Shown here one piece after another: positions 54,675-63,839 of a stretch of DNA of 64,000 nt. The stretch is from NCBI GenBank assembly GCA_000745135.1, contig JQNH01000001.1:620001-684000 (forward strand), read 5' to 3'. The notes beneath the pieces are model-generated. The model saw only the letters and a list, made by a program, of their open reading frames with translations, was not told where the DNA came from and searched no databases. The stretch is from Rhizobiales bacterium YIM 77505. GTDB taxonomy: Bacteria > Pseudomonadota > Alphaproteobacteria > Rhizobiales > Beijerinckiaceae. Position 1 is the stretch's first letter. Each line of letters begins with the position of its first letter. The position numbers were made by a program, and so were the translations under genes.

Positions 54675-56657
54675 TCAGTCGCGGGTCGATGCCCGGATCC
54701 ACTCGTGCGCGCCGATGTCGATCGCGCGGCCCTGAGGGCGCGCGTTGCCCTCGATGTCATAGGTCAGGCCCTCGATCGCGATGCCACGGTCGATTGCCGG
54801 CGAGGGCGGCTGCAGACGATAATTGCCCCCGCCCTTGGGGTCGTAGTTCACGAATTGCGGGTCGGCGGTGATGGTGCCGGTGTGGGTCAAGCCGTTCTGC
54901 AAACCCCAGTTCCTGGCATTCCTATAGACGAGGTTATTGCGATACATGTTACAAGTCCCGGTCAGGCCTTCTTCGTCGATGCCGATGCCGGTGTTGTCAT
55001 AGACGAGGTTGTTGATGACCTGGACGTTGTTGGCCGGCGAGGGCGCCTGGTAGAAGTCGCCCGCCCCGACCGAGATGCCGTTGCGGTTGCTGAACACGGT
55101 GTTGTTGGCGATCAGGACATCATGGGCGTCATGCCACAACACGATCCCGGTCTGGGAGGCGTTGTAGACCACGTTGTTGACCACCGAGCCGGTGCTCTGG
55201 TGATAGATGCCATGGACGCGGGGGCTGTCGGCCCCGATGTCGTGGACGAGGTTGCCGATGGCATGCTGGTCGGTCTGCCCGAAGCGGGCGCCGTCGAGCA
55301 CGATGCCGGCCCCGCCGTCGCTGTCATTGGCGCCATTGATCAGGATGTGGTGGACGTGGTTGTTCTTGACCGTGACATGGCTGCCCTGCATGTCGATGCC
55401 GAGCCGCACCGCCGGGCTGTGGCTGCCGTCGATCTCGAAGCCCTCGATGGTGACGTGGTCGCCCCGGTTGACCCACACCGCCCCGTCCGCGCCGGAGGGC
55501 CGGATCACCGCCGCGCCGCGCACGTCGGAGACGAAGCGGATGGGAGCGTCCGCGGTGCCGTCGACCTGGCTGTGGACGACCTCGTCATAAACCCCCGGCG
55601 CCACATGCACCGTGGCGCCCGGCCGCGCCGCATCCGCCGCCGCCTGAAGCGTCCGCAACGGCGAACCCACCGACCCATCATTCATGTCGCTGCCAGCGGG
55701 GGAAACGTACAATAATCCGCGACCGATCTGCTCCGTCCCTCGGCCCGGCCTGAATGGCTTGTCCGACGGTACTGCCAGTGCAGTCCTGCAGGATGACGCC
55801 GGTTTTCCCATCGCGGGTGGCTGGCTGGTTGTCTCGGCGTAGATCCCAGAAGAGGCGACGTTGCAGATCAGGCCTACCGCCGTGCCTGTGATGATCCGTC
55901 TCGCGGCCGCACGGCTTTTGAACATCACACCTTCGGCGATGCGGGTGACTTCCTGCCGGAAGTTTCCGGCGCGACTGCAATGCCATTGCCGAGGATGAAC
56001 CAGGATGCGGATGATGCGCGCGCCGCGCTTCATGGCTTCCTGTGGAGTCTCCGGGCTCCAGAGAAGCGGCAGCTCCCGGTCGATGATGCGGCTGTCGAAG
56101 GTCTCCTCGAAAACCGCGTCATAGGCTTCGGCGACGATGCCGAATTCGGCCCGCAGCCTCGGTGAGATCAACGCCGTGTTCGCGATCTTCAGCGCGCGAT
56201 TCACGAAATCGCCATGGGATGCGATGGTCTCAGGGGCAAAGCCGGCCACCTCCGAAAACCTGCGCATGTTGGCCCGGAACTCGTCCTGGATGACGTCCAT
56301 ATGGGCGATGACGGCTTCACGCGTGAATAGACCGAGTCGTTTCGCGACCGTGGCCAGTTCCTCGTAATGGTACCCGACCTCCGATCCTTGGGCGGCGATC
56401 GCTCTCATGATCTTGGCGTCGAAGGTCGAGACGCGGAAGTAGTAGGTGGATTGCAGTCCGAGCTCCCGCTGACGAGCGAACATGTTGAAGGCGGTGGTGG
56501 GATCGCTGTCGACGTCGACGCGCAGCAAGCAGACCTTTCGGGGAAGGGGCGAGCCGGAGGATAGTCTTCGCGCATAGTCGCGCGCCGTCAGGAACGCGTA
56601 CCCATTACGCTTGATCTCCCCCAGCAGCGCCCCATACTCGTTGAGGCGCGATGCCAT
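54675..56657 (-). CDS. polysaccharide-deacetylase-like domain fused to a right-handed beta-helix protein
   Basis: A 660-residue chain. Residues 1-240 resemble polysaccharide deacetylases: LLRVDVDSDPTTAFNMFARQ, STYYFRVSTFDAKIMRAIAA, QGSEVGYHYEELA. The first motif has valine where the metal-binding His is usual (RHDVD), so activity is uncertain. Near residue 245 a new signal-like segment begins (MFKSRAAARRIITGTAVGLI, then CNVASSGIYAE), followed by a beta-helix: LYVSPAGSDMNDGSVGSPLR, VTIEGFEIDGSH, VTVKNNHVHHI, VLIANNTVFSNRNGI. So two proteins with different compartments are joined without a stop. ATG 55925 could start the second alone. Confidence 0.8.
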   Translation of the reverse strand: MASRLNEYGALLGEIKRNGYAFLTARDYARRLSSGSPLPRKVCLLRVDVDSDPTTAFNMFARQRELGLQSTYYFRVSTFDAKIMRAIAAQGSEVGYHYEELATVAKRLGLFTREAVIAHMDVIQDEFRANMRRFSEVAGFAPETIASHGDFVNRALKIANTALISPRLRAEFGIVAEAYDAVFEETFDSRIIDRELPLLWSPETPQEAMKRGARIIRILVHPRQWHCSRAGNFRQEVTRIAEGVMFKSRAAARRIITGTAVGLICNVASSGIYAETTSQPPAMGKPASSCRTALAVPSDKPFRPGRGTEQIGRGLLYVSPAGSDMNDGSVGSPLRTLQAAADAARPGATVHVAPGVYDEVVHSQVDGTADAPIRFVSDVRGAAVIRPSGADGAVWVNRGDHVTIEGFEIDGSHSPAVRLGIDMQGSHVTVKNNHVHHILINGANDSDGGAGIVLDGARFGQTDQHAIGNLVHDIGADSPRVHGIYHQSTGSVVNNVVYNASQTGIVLWHDAHDVLIANNTVFSNRNGISVGAGDFYQAPSPANNVQVINNLVYDNTGIGIDEEGLTGTCNMYRNNLVYRNARNWGLQNGLTHTGTITADPQFVNYDPKGGGNYRLQPPSPAIDRGIAIEGLTYDIEGNARPQGRAIDIGAHEWIRASTRD

Positions 56658-56701
56658 GAGGAAATCCTGGTGGACTCTCCAGTGAAGGCTCGTCAGCCTT
56701 C

Positions 56702-57454
56702 TCAGACATCGCTGCAGTCCACCCATTTCCATTGCACACGGTAGGGTTTGAAGCCGACCTGATACTTGAACTGCCTCAGCCCCGGCTTCGCACCAAGAAA
56801 CATATCGTAAAAGGCCCAGCGGGGGAATCCGTGCGCCCGGTCATGCTCGCTCATGGCGGCCAGAACTTGCTGCACCAGAAGGTACATGATTCCGTGCTCG
56901 AGATGTTCACGATGACCGAGGAGGTAGGAGAAAGCGAAGGCATCCCCCAGGATGGGGGTATGAGCATACGCCCTCAGCACATGGTCCTTGTCGAAGACGC
57001 CAAACGAGCAGCGCTCCTCCTCGGCGGCTTTCCGGATTTGGACGGGGTCGAGGTAGACGCGGGTGAGGGGGCGCCCTTGCCGAAGCTCGGCTGAGCGGTT
57101 GATGGCGAGGATTTCATCCAGATGCCTGAGCGGCTCGATGGGCTGGAAATAGTAGCCGTGCTTCAAGGCTCGTCTGAGCCTGTTTCGCCGATGCTGAAAA
57201 TGGGCGCCGGTGCCGCTGAAATGGACGCTGTCCTTGTCCCTGAGATCGATCAGGGCGGCGCCAAAGGCGTTTCGTTCAACCCAGGGCGCCAGCGGATGCC
57301 CGGCGGTGAAGACAGTGTAGACTGCACGCACCCTCTCGTCCCCGAACATCCGGATGGTGACGGGTTCCGATCGGTAGATCCGATGGGCGAGCCTGAGCGT
57401 CTCGATTGCATCTCGGAGCGGATGCGTCAGCGCGCCGAAAGTCATGGTCGTCAT
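56702..57454 (-). CDS. GNAT/FemAB-like N-acyltransferase
   Basis: A 250-residue protein that looks like one acyltransferase fold of the GNAT/FemAB type. HFQHRRNRLRRALKHGYYFQ, RSAELRQGRPLTRVYLDPVQ and AYAHTPILGDAFAFSYLLGH, then MYLLVQQVLAAMSEHDRAHG, are consistent with the fold, and FYDMFLGAKPGLRQFKYQVG matches the end of such proteins. It may add an acyl or aminoacyl group to the polymer. The ATG at 57454 overlaps the asnB stop by four bases, so it is coupled to that amidotransferase. Confidence 0.65.
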   Translation of the reverse strand: MTTMTFGALTHPLRDAIETLRLAHRIYRSEPVTIRMFGDERVRAVYTVFTAGHPLAPWVERNAFGAALIDLRDKDSVHFSGTGAHFQHRRNRLRRALKHGYYFQPIEPLRHLDEILAINRSAELRQGRPLTRVYLDPVQIRKAAEEERCSFGVFDKDHVLRAYAHTPILGDAFAFSYLLGHREHLEHGIMYLLVQQVLAAMSEHDRAHGFPRWAFYDMFLGAKPGLRQFKYQVGFKPYRVQWKWVDCSDV

Positions 57455-59352
57455 AGCGTCACAGCGAAGCGTTCGGCCCAGATGCCGAGATTGACGATGC
57501 GCCAAAGTCTGACGTCGACAGGTCGCCGACCCTCGAGCATGCTAGCGACGAAGGCGCGGGTACCCTTGCGGTTGAACAGATCGGGAAAACGGGTCAGCGT
57601 CGCTTCGACGCCTTCCTCAAGCAAGCTCTTGAGGGGGCCGCGAAACCAGACCTGCTCCGGCGTCGCGAAGCCGATCTTATCGCGTCTCTCGCGAACCTCT
57701 TTCGGCAGAACGTCAGCCATGGCGCGCCGGAGAATGCGCTTGGTATCCGAGTGCACGATCTTGTGGTGGTTGCCGAGGGCGAGAGCGAACTCGACCAGCC
57801 GATGATCCAGAAACGGGACGCGGGCCTCGATCGAGTGCGCCATGGAACTGCGATCCTCCCAATGCAGGAGCATCTGGAGGTTCGAGGCGAATGTGAGAAC
57901 GACGCACAGGCTGGCGAGATCGACCACGGGCGGCAGGTCGTTGGCTTGGCTGCCGATCTCGAAAGCGGACGGCGCCGCATCGAACTGACGCAGCGCCTTC
58001 GACAACAGCCAATCCTGCCGCGTGAAGCTCTCGCGCTGGCGGAGCAGGAACGTTCGGATGGGTGGAGGCAAGGCCGCTGCAATGGCTCGCCGCATCTGAT
58101 CCGTGAAGGAGGCCCCGTGCACGTGCTTGCGCTCGATCAAGGTTCGGACGAACGCCGCGTACCGTCCGCGTCGGATCAGGTCCCTCATGTAGTACATGTA
58201 GGACGAATGATATCCGGCGAGTTGTTCGTCCGCGCCCTGGCCGTCGAGCATGACCTTGATGCCGGCCCGGCGCGCCGCCTCGAAGACGCACCACTGGGCA
58301 AAGATGGATGTCGACCCGAAAGGCTCGTCCTGATGCCAGGTGATGTCGGCGGCGCGCTTGAACACGTCCGCGGCCTGGGGAAAGACGAGTGTCGGTCGCG
58401 CGCCGGCCTTGGCGACGACCGCCGTGATGAAGGGCTTCTCGTCGACGTCCTTCTCGGCGTAGCAGGCCGAGACGGTATGGACCTTCGTCCCTGATCCTTC
58501 CTGCTCCAGCAGGTCGGCCATCAGGCAGACGATCGAGGACGAGTCGAGGCCGCCGGAAAGGCACGAGCCGACCGGCACGTCGGAGCGCAGATGGAGGCGG
58601 ACCGAGTCGGTCAGAAGCTCACGGAACCGGTCGGCCGCGGCCTCCTCCGAAAGCTCAAGGCTCCCCGACGGGGGAATGCCGTACCAGCGCCGCGGCGTGA
58701 ACTGGCCCCCGAGCGGGCTCGTCGCGGCGATCGCGGCACAGCATCCTGGCCTGAGCTGCAGCACGCCCTCGAACATCGTCTCGGACGTATGATCCGTGAT
58801 GCCGGACGCAAGGAAATCCCGCACGCGCGCGAGGTTCATGCGCGTCGGGAGGCCTGGAAGGCGCAGGAGCTGCTTGATCTCCGAGGCAAATGCGATCCCG
58901 TGGCGATTGCACACCACGTAGAGAGGCTTGATCCCGAAGCGATCGCGCGCCGCAAACAGCCGTTTGTCGCGATCGTCCCAAATCAGGAAGGCGAACATGC
59001 CCAGCAGGCGGTCGAGGCAAGCCTCGCCCCATTCCTGAAAAGCCTCGACCAGCACGTCGCTGTCGCTGTCGGAGCGGAAGGTATGCCCTCTTGCCTGGAG
59101 CTCCTCGCGCAGTTCCACATAGTTGTAGATCTCGCCGTTGAAGACGAGGTGATATCGTCCAGAGGAGTCTCTCAGGGGCTGCAGGCCGGCGTCGCTGACG
59201 TCGATGATGGCCAGTCTACGATGGCCGAGCGCAACGGGCCCTGCGGGCGATGAAAACTCCTGCCACCCAAACCCGTCTGGCCCGCGGTGCGCAACGATCT
59301 CTATTCGCGAAGGGTCGGGCGGAAATGCAATCGATCCGAACAGTCCGCACAT
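57451..59352 (-). CDS. AsnB-type glutamine-dependent amidotransferase (second copy)
   Basis: A 633-residue relative of the asnB gene at 37049-38914. Cys2 (MCGLFGS), ALGHRRLAIIDVSDAGLQPL and LVFNGEIYNYVELREELQAR form the glutaminase; VPVGSCLSGGLDSSSIVCLM (ATP loop) and DGQGADEQLAGYHSSYMYYM form the synthetase. It differs from the first copy throughout, so they are not a recent duplication. It lies in a minus-strand unit with a GNAT-like gene and the deacetylase-beta-helix fusion, suggesting it modifies the same polymer. The start is fixed by the need for Cys2. Confidence 0.92.
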   Translation of the reverse strand: MCGLFGSIAFPPDPSRIEIVAHRGPDGFGWQEFSSPAGPVALGHRRLAIIDVSDAGLQPLRDSSGRYHLVFNGEIYNYVELREELQARGHTFRSDSDSDVLVEAFQEWGEACLDRLLGMFAFLIWDDRDKRLFAARDRFGIKPLYVVCNRHGIAFASEIKQLLRLPGLPTRMNLARVRDFLASGITDHTSETMFEGVLQLRPGCCAAIAATSPLGGQFTPRRWYGIPPSGSLELSEEAAADRFRELLTDSVRLHLRSDVPVGSCLSGGLDSSSIVCLMADLLEQEGSGTKVHTVSACYAEKDVDEKPFITAVVAKAGARPTLVFPQAADVFKRAADITWHQDEPFGSTSIFAQWCVFEAARRAGIKVMLDGQGADEQLAGYHSSYMYYMRDLIRRGRYAAFVRTLIERKHVHGASFTDQMRRAIAAALPPPIRTFLLRQRESFTRQDWLLSKALRQFDAAPSAFEIGSQANDLPPVVDLASLCVVLTFASNLQMLLHWEDRSSMAHSIEARVPFLDHRLVEFALALGNHHKIVHSDTKRILRRAMADVLPKEVRERRDKIGFATPEQVWFRGPLKSLLEEGVEATLTRFPDLFNRKGTRAFVASMLEGRRPVDVRLWRIVNLGIWAERFAVTL

Positions 59353-59550
59353 ACGCATTCGACCCCGGGCTGCGCTACCGCGTGTGATCGCATGCGGAGC
59401 GCAAGATGCGCCGATCGCCACGGTTCAGAGGAGGAGAGTGTCCGTCCGCGCATCCGTGCACGCCCGATCTCCACTGGACAGTTCCATACTGCTATCGACC
59501 AAGTCTTGTTCAAGTATCCTTTGCCATGCCTCGCGCCTATGTTTCCATTC

Positions 59551-59586
59551 TCCCAAGAGGGGCAAAGCTCGTCCCAAGAGGGGCAA
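59551..59586. repeat. two 15-base direct repeats in a divergent promoter region
   Basis: TCCCAAGAGGGGCAA occurs at 59551-59565 and 59572-59586, 21 bases apart, which is two helical turns and puts both on the same DNA face. The 333-base gap lies between the second asnB (minus) and a VanZ-like gene (plus). This looks like tandem sites for a dimeric regulator. Nothing else is visible in the gap. Confidence 0.5.
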
Positions 59587-59685
59587 GACTGATCCTCGGC
59601 ACCGCTTGGCTGACCCGATCTGATGGTATTAGCGGGGAGAGCTTCGCTCACGCGCGTCACTCGAGTCGCGCCGTTAGGAGTAATC

Positions 59686-60066
59686 ATGATTGCTCGGGAG
59701 CGATATCGAAAGATCGGATGGCTCAGCTGTGCCGCCATCGCCGCCATGTCTCTCCTCCAGGCGGACTGGGAGCTCAGAACCGGGGCCCCGGACTATCTGG
59801 AGCATGTGGCCGCATATCTTGTTGTCGCTGGCGTCTTGGCGCGCGGCTACCGGGAAGGCGTCCAGCGGCTCCTTATGGTCCTGCTGCTGATCGCTCTCGC
59901 CGCCGCGCTCGAGCTCGTACAAGCATGGGTGCCCGGCCGCTGCGCCAGCATCAGGGATTTCGGAGCAAGCGTCATCGGCGCCGTTCTTGGCTTGGGTGCG
60001 GCGCGCGCCATGGAGTCCGTGAGCCGCTACCTCCGGCAACGCTCGGGCGATGAAAGATCGAAGTAG
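59686..60066 (+). CDS. VanZ-like membrane protein
   Basis: A 126-residue protein with about four spans: IGWLSCAAIAAMSLLQADWE, YLEHVAAYLVVAGVLARGYR, LLLIALAAALELVQAWVPGR and ASVIGAVLGLGAARAM. The EHVAAY and ELVQAWVPGR-x-ASIRDFGAS patterns are those of VanZ-like family proteins, which occur in many polysaccharide clusters with unclear roles. TAGGAG lies five bases before the ATG at 59686, a very good site; the upstream frame from 59623 is not needed. Confidence 0.85.
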   Translation: MIARERYRKIGWLSCAAIAAMSLLQADWELRTGAPDYLEHVAAYLVVAGVLARGYREGVQRLLMVLLLIALAAALELVQAWVPGRCASIRDFGASVIGAVLGLGAARAMESVSRYLRQRSGDERSK

Positions 60067-60240
60067 CTCGCCTGGATCTGGCAAAGGACGATCGACCTCC
60101 TGCACGCGCGACCACACGGCTCATAACGTAGATGCCGAGTGCGCCGCATGAGGCGGCACCAAGGTGCAGTGTGACATCTCGGCGATGAGCAACTATGCTG
60201 ATCTCTACTCGCAGCCGCCTTCGTCACCGGGGGAGATGCT

Positions 60241-61464
60241 GTGGCCCGAGCACCAGCCTACGTTCTTTGGGGCGACTTGAACCTGGTCAGGTGCTTGGCC
60301 CGACACGGGATTCCCGTGGTGCTGATCCCGGCCGAGCCGGGGACCAGCATGGTGCGCTCGCGCTGCGTGACGGAGGCGGTCGAGCTTGGGTCCGACGAGC
60401 CCGAAGACGAAGTAGCACGCCGCCTTTGCGAACTCGCTTCGCGCCATCCAGTGAAGCCGGTCTTGTTCTACCAGGGGGATGAGGACCTGCTTCTGTGCTC
60501 GCGCCACCGCGACCGCTTGAGAGAATCCTTCCACCTTCTCCTCCCGCCGCGCGACCTGGTCGAGCACTGCGTCGACAAGGCTGCTTTTGCAGCGATGGCA
60601 GAGCGTTTGAGCCTTCCGACGCCGCGCACTGTCATCCTGTCGAGGGGTCAGCCCTTGCCGGCGGAGGTGGCCCGCTGGTCGGTGTTTCCGGCCGTGTTGA
60701 AGCCGACCCGGCGCAAGCACTGGTTCAATTCGCGGCTGCAGCGCGAATTGGGGACGAGCCGGAAAGCCATCCGCGTTCATGACCGCGCCGAACTCGATCG
60801 GCTGTTGCCCGAGGTGCAGGCCCATCATACGGACTTCCTGCTGCAGGAGGCGGTGGAGGGCGGCGAGGACAGGATCCTCAGCTATCATGCGTATGTGCGG
60901 AAGAGCGGTGAGATCGCGGCCGAATTCACGGGCCGGAAGATCCGCACCTTTCCGCGCATCTACGGCGTCAGCACGCATGTGGAGATCACAGACGACGCCG
61001 AGGTGAGAGCGGCCGGTCGTCACATCCTAGACGTCCTCACCTTCACGGGTGTCGTGAAGCTCGATCTGAAGCGGGATGTGCGGACGGGGCGGCTGTATCT
61101 CCTGGAGGTGAACCCTCGCTTCACGCTTTGGAACTATCCAGCGGCACTTGCAGGGGTCGACGTGCCGAAGCTCGTCTACGACGACCTCCGCGGGCGAGCG
61201 CAGGCGCCCGCGGGCCGGGTGCGCGCCGGCGTGCGCTGGATGAGCACCCGGGCCGACTTTCGCGCGTTCCGGGAATATCATGCGGCCGGAGAGGTGTCCC
61301 TTGCATCTTGGCTCAGGCAGGCCGTCACAGCGGATGTGCATGCGGATTTCACGTTCAGCGATCCACTTCCGGGCTGCCTCGATGCCGTCAAGCGGTTGAA
61401 CGGGCTGCTCCATCGCGCCAGCCGTTCGGTTGCCGGCCAGATCGGACTGTCAACCGGGCTCTAA
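60241..61464 (+). CDS. ATP-grasp carboxylate-amine ligase-like protein
   Basis: A 407-residue cytoplasmic ligase. VLFYQGDEDLLLCSRHRDRL and VDKAAFAAMAERLSLPTPRT precede the ATP-grasp core: FPAVLKPTRRKHWFNSRLQR, HHTDFLLQEAVEGGEDRILS and GVVKLDLKRDVRTGRLYLLE, then VNPRFTLWNYP with the acidic metal ligands. Such enzymes join a carboxylate to an amine or amino acid with ATP, for example on surface sugars. The start is GTG 60241 with GGGGGAG before it. It precedes a metallophosphoesterase by a few bases, so the two act together or in one pathway. Confidence 0.87.
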   Translation: MARAPAYVLWGDLNLVRCLARHGIPVVLIPAEPGTSMVRSRCVTEAVELGSDEPEDEVARRLCELASRHPVKPVLFYQGDEDLLLCSRHRDRLRESFHLLLPPRDLVEHCVDKAAFAAMAERLSLPTPRTVILSRGQPLPAEVARWSVFPAVLKPTRRKHWFNSRLQRELGTSRKAIRVHDRAELDRLLPEVQAHHTDFLLQEAVEGGEDRILSYHAYVRKSGEIAAEFTGRKIRTFPRIYGVSTHVEITDDAEVRAAGRHILDVLTFTGVVKLDLKRDVRTGRLYLLEVNPRFTLWNYPAALAGVDVPKLVYDDLRGRAQAPAGRVRAGVRWMSTRADFRAFREYHAAGEVSLASWLRQAVTADVHADFTFSDPLPGCLDAVKRLNGLLHRASRSVAGQIGLSTGL

Positions 61465-61468
61465 CTCC

Positions 61469-62287
61469 GTGCGCTGGCTCCTTCTGGCAGATATCCACGC
61501 CAATCTCGAAGCCCTCGAGGCCGTTCTGGACCACGGCTCGTCCTGGCCGGACGCCGGCGTGATCGTGGCCGGCGATATCGTCGGATACGGACCTGATCCC
61601 GAGCGCTGCATCGAGGTGCTCGCCGCCCGCAACGCGAACTGCATCGCCGGCAACCACGAGGGTTTGATCCTGGGGCGCATCGACCCGTGGCGCTGCAATT
61701 TTGCAGGAGATCGGGCCGCGCGCTGGACACGGGAAATTCTGACGCCGGCGGCAACGAGCTGGCTCGCCGCACTCCCCGCGAGGCGGCTTGTCGGCAGAAC
61801 CATGCTGGTCTGCCACGGCGACCTCGACGATTGCGAACACTACGTGGACCGGCCCGAGAGAGGTCGCAGAGTCCTTAATGACCTGCGGGCGAGGGGTTAT
61901 CCGGCGACCCGTGTTGTTTGCGGCCACACGCACCGGGCGGTCTGCTTTCACGAGGGCGGCAGTTGGGATCTGCCACCCACCGACGTCGAACTCCGGTTGG
62001 AGACCTGCAAACGCTACCTGATCAACCCCGGAAGTGTGGGACAGTCGCGCTTCGAGGCACCAGCGGCTCGCTATGCTCGCTATGACGAGGAGGCCGGGAC
62101 CTTGACCTTCCACGTCCTGTCCTACGACCACCAGGCCGTGTGCAAGAAGCTGCGGCGCCATGGCCTCGTGGCACAGGTCAGCATGCCGGCCGCGAGCCTC
62201 TTCGGCCGTCAGGTCGAGCGCGTCCAGAGTCGCTGGTGGGCGTGGCGCAGGAAGCGCGACGCTGCCCGCAAGCATCTCGATCCCTGA
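61469..62287 (+). CDS. calcineurin-like metallophosphoesterase
   Basis: A 272-residue predicted phosphodiesterase or phosphatase. LLLADIHANLEALEAVLDH, VAGDIVGYGPDPERCIEVL, CIAGNHEGLI, LVCHGDLDD and VVCGHTHRAV supply the usual two-metal ligands. YLINPGSVGQSRF is typical of the YfcE group. The start is GTG 61469, five bases after the ATP-grasp stop. The substrate is unknown; pairing with an ATP-grasp ligase in a polysaccharide cluster is notable. Confidence 0.88.
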   Translation: MRWLLLADIHANLEALEAVLDHGSSWPDAGVIVAGDIVGYGPDPERCIEVLAARNANCIAGNHEGLILGRIDPWRCNFAGDRAARWTREILTPAATSWLAALPARRLVGRTMLVCHGDLDDCEHYVDRPERGRRVLNDLRARGYPATRVVCGHTHRAVCFHEGGSWDLPPTDVELRLETCKRYLINPGSVGQSRFEAPAARYARYDEEAGTLTFHVLSYDHQAVCKKLRRHGLVAQVSMPAASLFGRQVERVQSRWWAWRRKRDAARKHLDP

Positions 62288-62476
62288 GCTGGAGGCTTGT
62301 GGTTGCCCGGCGACGGTTCGGGTGAACGCCGAGCGCCACTCCAACGTCCAGCTTCGCCTTGTCTGGAGAACGCTGTCGCCGTTGAGCCGCCCTTTAGGGC
62401 TACCTCTGAAGCGCCTCGCGTGAGCCAGGCCCCGGCATGATAAGGGTCGAAGGGGCAACCGCCGCGGGATGGTGCG

Positions 62477-63808
62477 ATGACGAGCGCGACATTGAGGTCG
62501 AGTCGATGGATACGACTCGGTTCGTCTTGCGGCTGCCTGTCGCGTCTGTCCCTGCTCCTGCCGCTCGTGGTCGCCCTCCCCATTCCCGCGCGGGCGGACG
62601 CCTCCCGCGTCGAGGCCGGGGACGTCCTTGAGATCGCCGTTGCGGGAATCCCAGAACTGCGCCAGCGGATCGCCGTGAATCGGGACGGAGAGGCGTCGTT
62701 CCCATTGATCGGCGATGTGAGTGTCGTGGGCCTGCAACTGCCTGAGGTGCGGGCAAGAGTGAGGGAGCTCCTTTCCAACAAGGTCTTTCGCCAGAGGACC
62801 GTGGATGGCCGGGAGCGCCTCGTGTCGATCTGGCCAGAGGAGGTCGTGCTCGACATCGTCGAGTACCGTCCGGTTTACCTGAATGGCGACGTGTCGCGGC
62901 CAGGGGAGCAAAGATACCGTCCCGGCCTCACCGTGAGACAGGTCGTGGCTCTCGGGGGCGGTTACGACATCATGCGCTTCCGGTCGGCCAATCCCGTCTT
63001 GGAGTCCGCCGATCTTCGAAGCGAGTACGAGGTCCTTTGGACGGAGTTCGCGCGCGAACAGGCGCAGGCCCTCCGCCTGCGGACCGAGTTGTCCCAAAAG
63101 CCTGGCTCGGATGCGGAGCTTGTGGCGCCGCCCATCCCTTCGAGCGTCGCTGCGGAGATCACGAAGCTGGAAACGGACCAGATGCGCGTACGGGACGCCG
63201 TTCACCAGAAGGACCGGACCCACCTGCAGCGATCGATCGAACTGGCCGACTCTCAGTTGTCCGCCCTGGTGGAGCAGCAAAAGAGGGGCGAGGAGGGAGC
63301 CAAGGCAGACGTGAGCGACCTTGACGCCGCCAAGACTCTGCACAACCGGGGCATGGCTCCCCTGACCCGTGTCCTCGAGGCGCGGCGCGCCGTGTTCTTG
63401 TCGTCCACCTCCTTCCTGCAGAGTGCCGCCCAGGTGTCTGCCGTCACCCGGGAGCGGGAAGAGCTCAAGCGGCGCCTGCAGAATGTCGACGATCAGCGTC
63501 GCCTGGACCTGCTCCGCGAGCTGCAAGCCGCGAACCTGAGGCTCGCAACGCTCCGCGCCCGCCTCCAGGCCGTCGGGGAGAAGCTCGTGCATACTGCGGC
63601 GTTGCGGTCACAGCTGGTGCGAGGCAGAGGCGGGAAGCCGCAGATCGACATCGTTCGGAAGATCGATCAGAGCTGGCATCGCTTTTCGGGGGACGAGGAC
63701 ACTGAGCTGTTGCCGGGCGACACTGTCGAAGTGGCTCTTCAATCGGAGGCCGTGATGGGCCTTCAAATCCGGCAGTCGGGTCCGGACGCAATCGTCGCAC
63801 CACGATAG
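62477..63808 (+). CDS. polysaccharide export protein (Wza-like, PES and SLBB domains) with long coiled coil
   Basis: A 443-residue exported protein. A signal peptide covers about residues 1-41, ending ARADAS. The polysaccharide export domain starts VEAGDVLEIAVAGIPELRQR and RDGEASFPLIGDVSVVGLQL. An SLBB-type part follows: VYLNGDVSRPGEQRYRPGLT, VRQVVALGGGYDIM. After this comes a long coiled coil (about 180-390) rich in Leu/Arg/Gln/Glu, then a short end block (LLPGDTVEVALQ). No lipobox cysteine is seen. It probably forms the outer-membrane or periplasmic conduit with the Wzc-like protein. The 189 bases before it hold no clear feature. Confidence 0.86.
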   Translation: MTSATLRSSRWIRLGSSCGCLSRLSLLLPLVVALPIPARADASRVEAGDVLEIAVAGIPELRQRIAVNRDGEASFPLIGDVSVVGLQLPEVRARVRELLSNKVFRQRTVDGRERLVSIWPEEVVLDIVEYRPVYLNGDVSRPGEQRYRPGLTVRQVVALGGGYDIMRFRSANPVLESADLRSEYEVLWTEFAREQAQALRLRTELSQKPGSDAELVAPPIPSSVAAEITKLETDQMRVRDAVHQKDRTHLQRSIELADSQLSALVEQQKRGEEGAKADVSDLDAAKTLHNRGMAPLTRVLEARRAVFLSSTSFLQSAAQVSAVTREREELKRRLQNVDDQRRLDLLRELQAANLRLATLRARLQAVGEKLVHTAALRSQLVRGRGGKPQIDIVRKIDQSWHRFSGDEDTELLPGDTVEVALQSEAVMGLQIRQSGPDAIVAPR

Positions 63809-63839
63809 CGGCTGCCGCAATTCGCCGGGTGACGTGGTC

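Noticed and set aside
54306-55715. 469-codon plus-strand frame over the beta-helix gene
   Set aside because: It is a shadow of the repetitive Asp/Val-rich beta-helix coding sequence on the minus strand.
61388-63592. 734-codon antisense frame over the metallophosphoesterase and export genes
   Set aside because: It spans two real genes and their gap and shows no recognisable domain.
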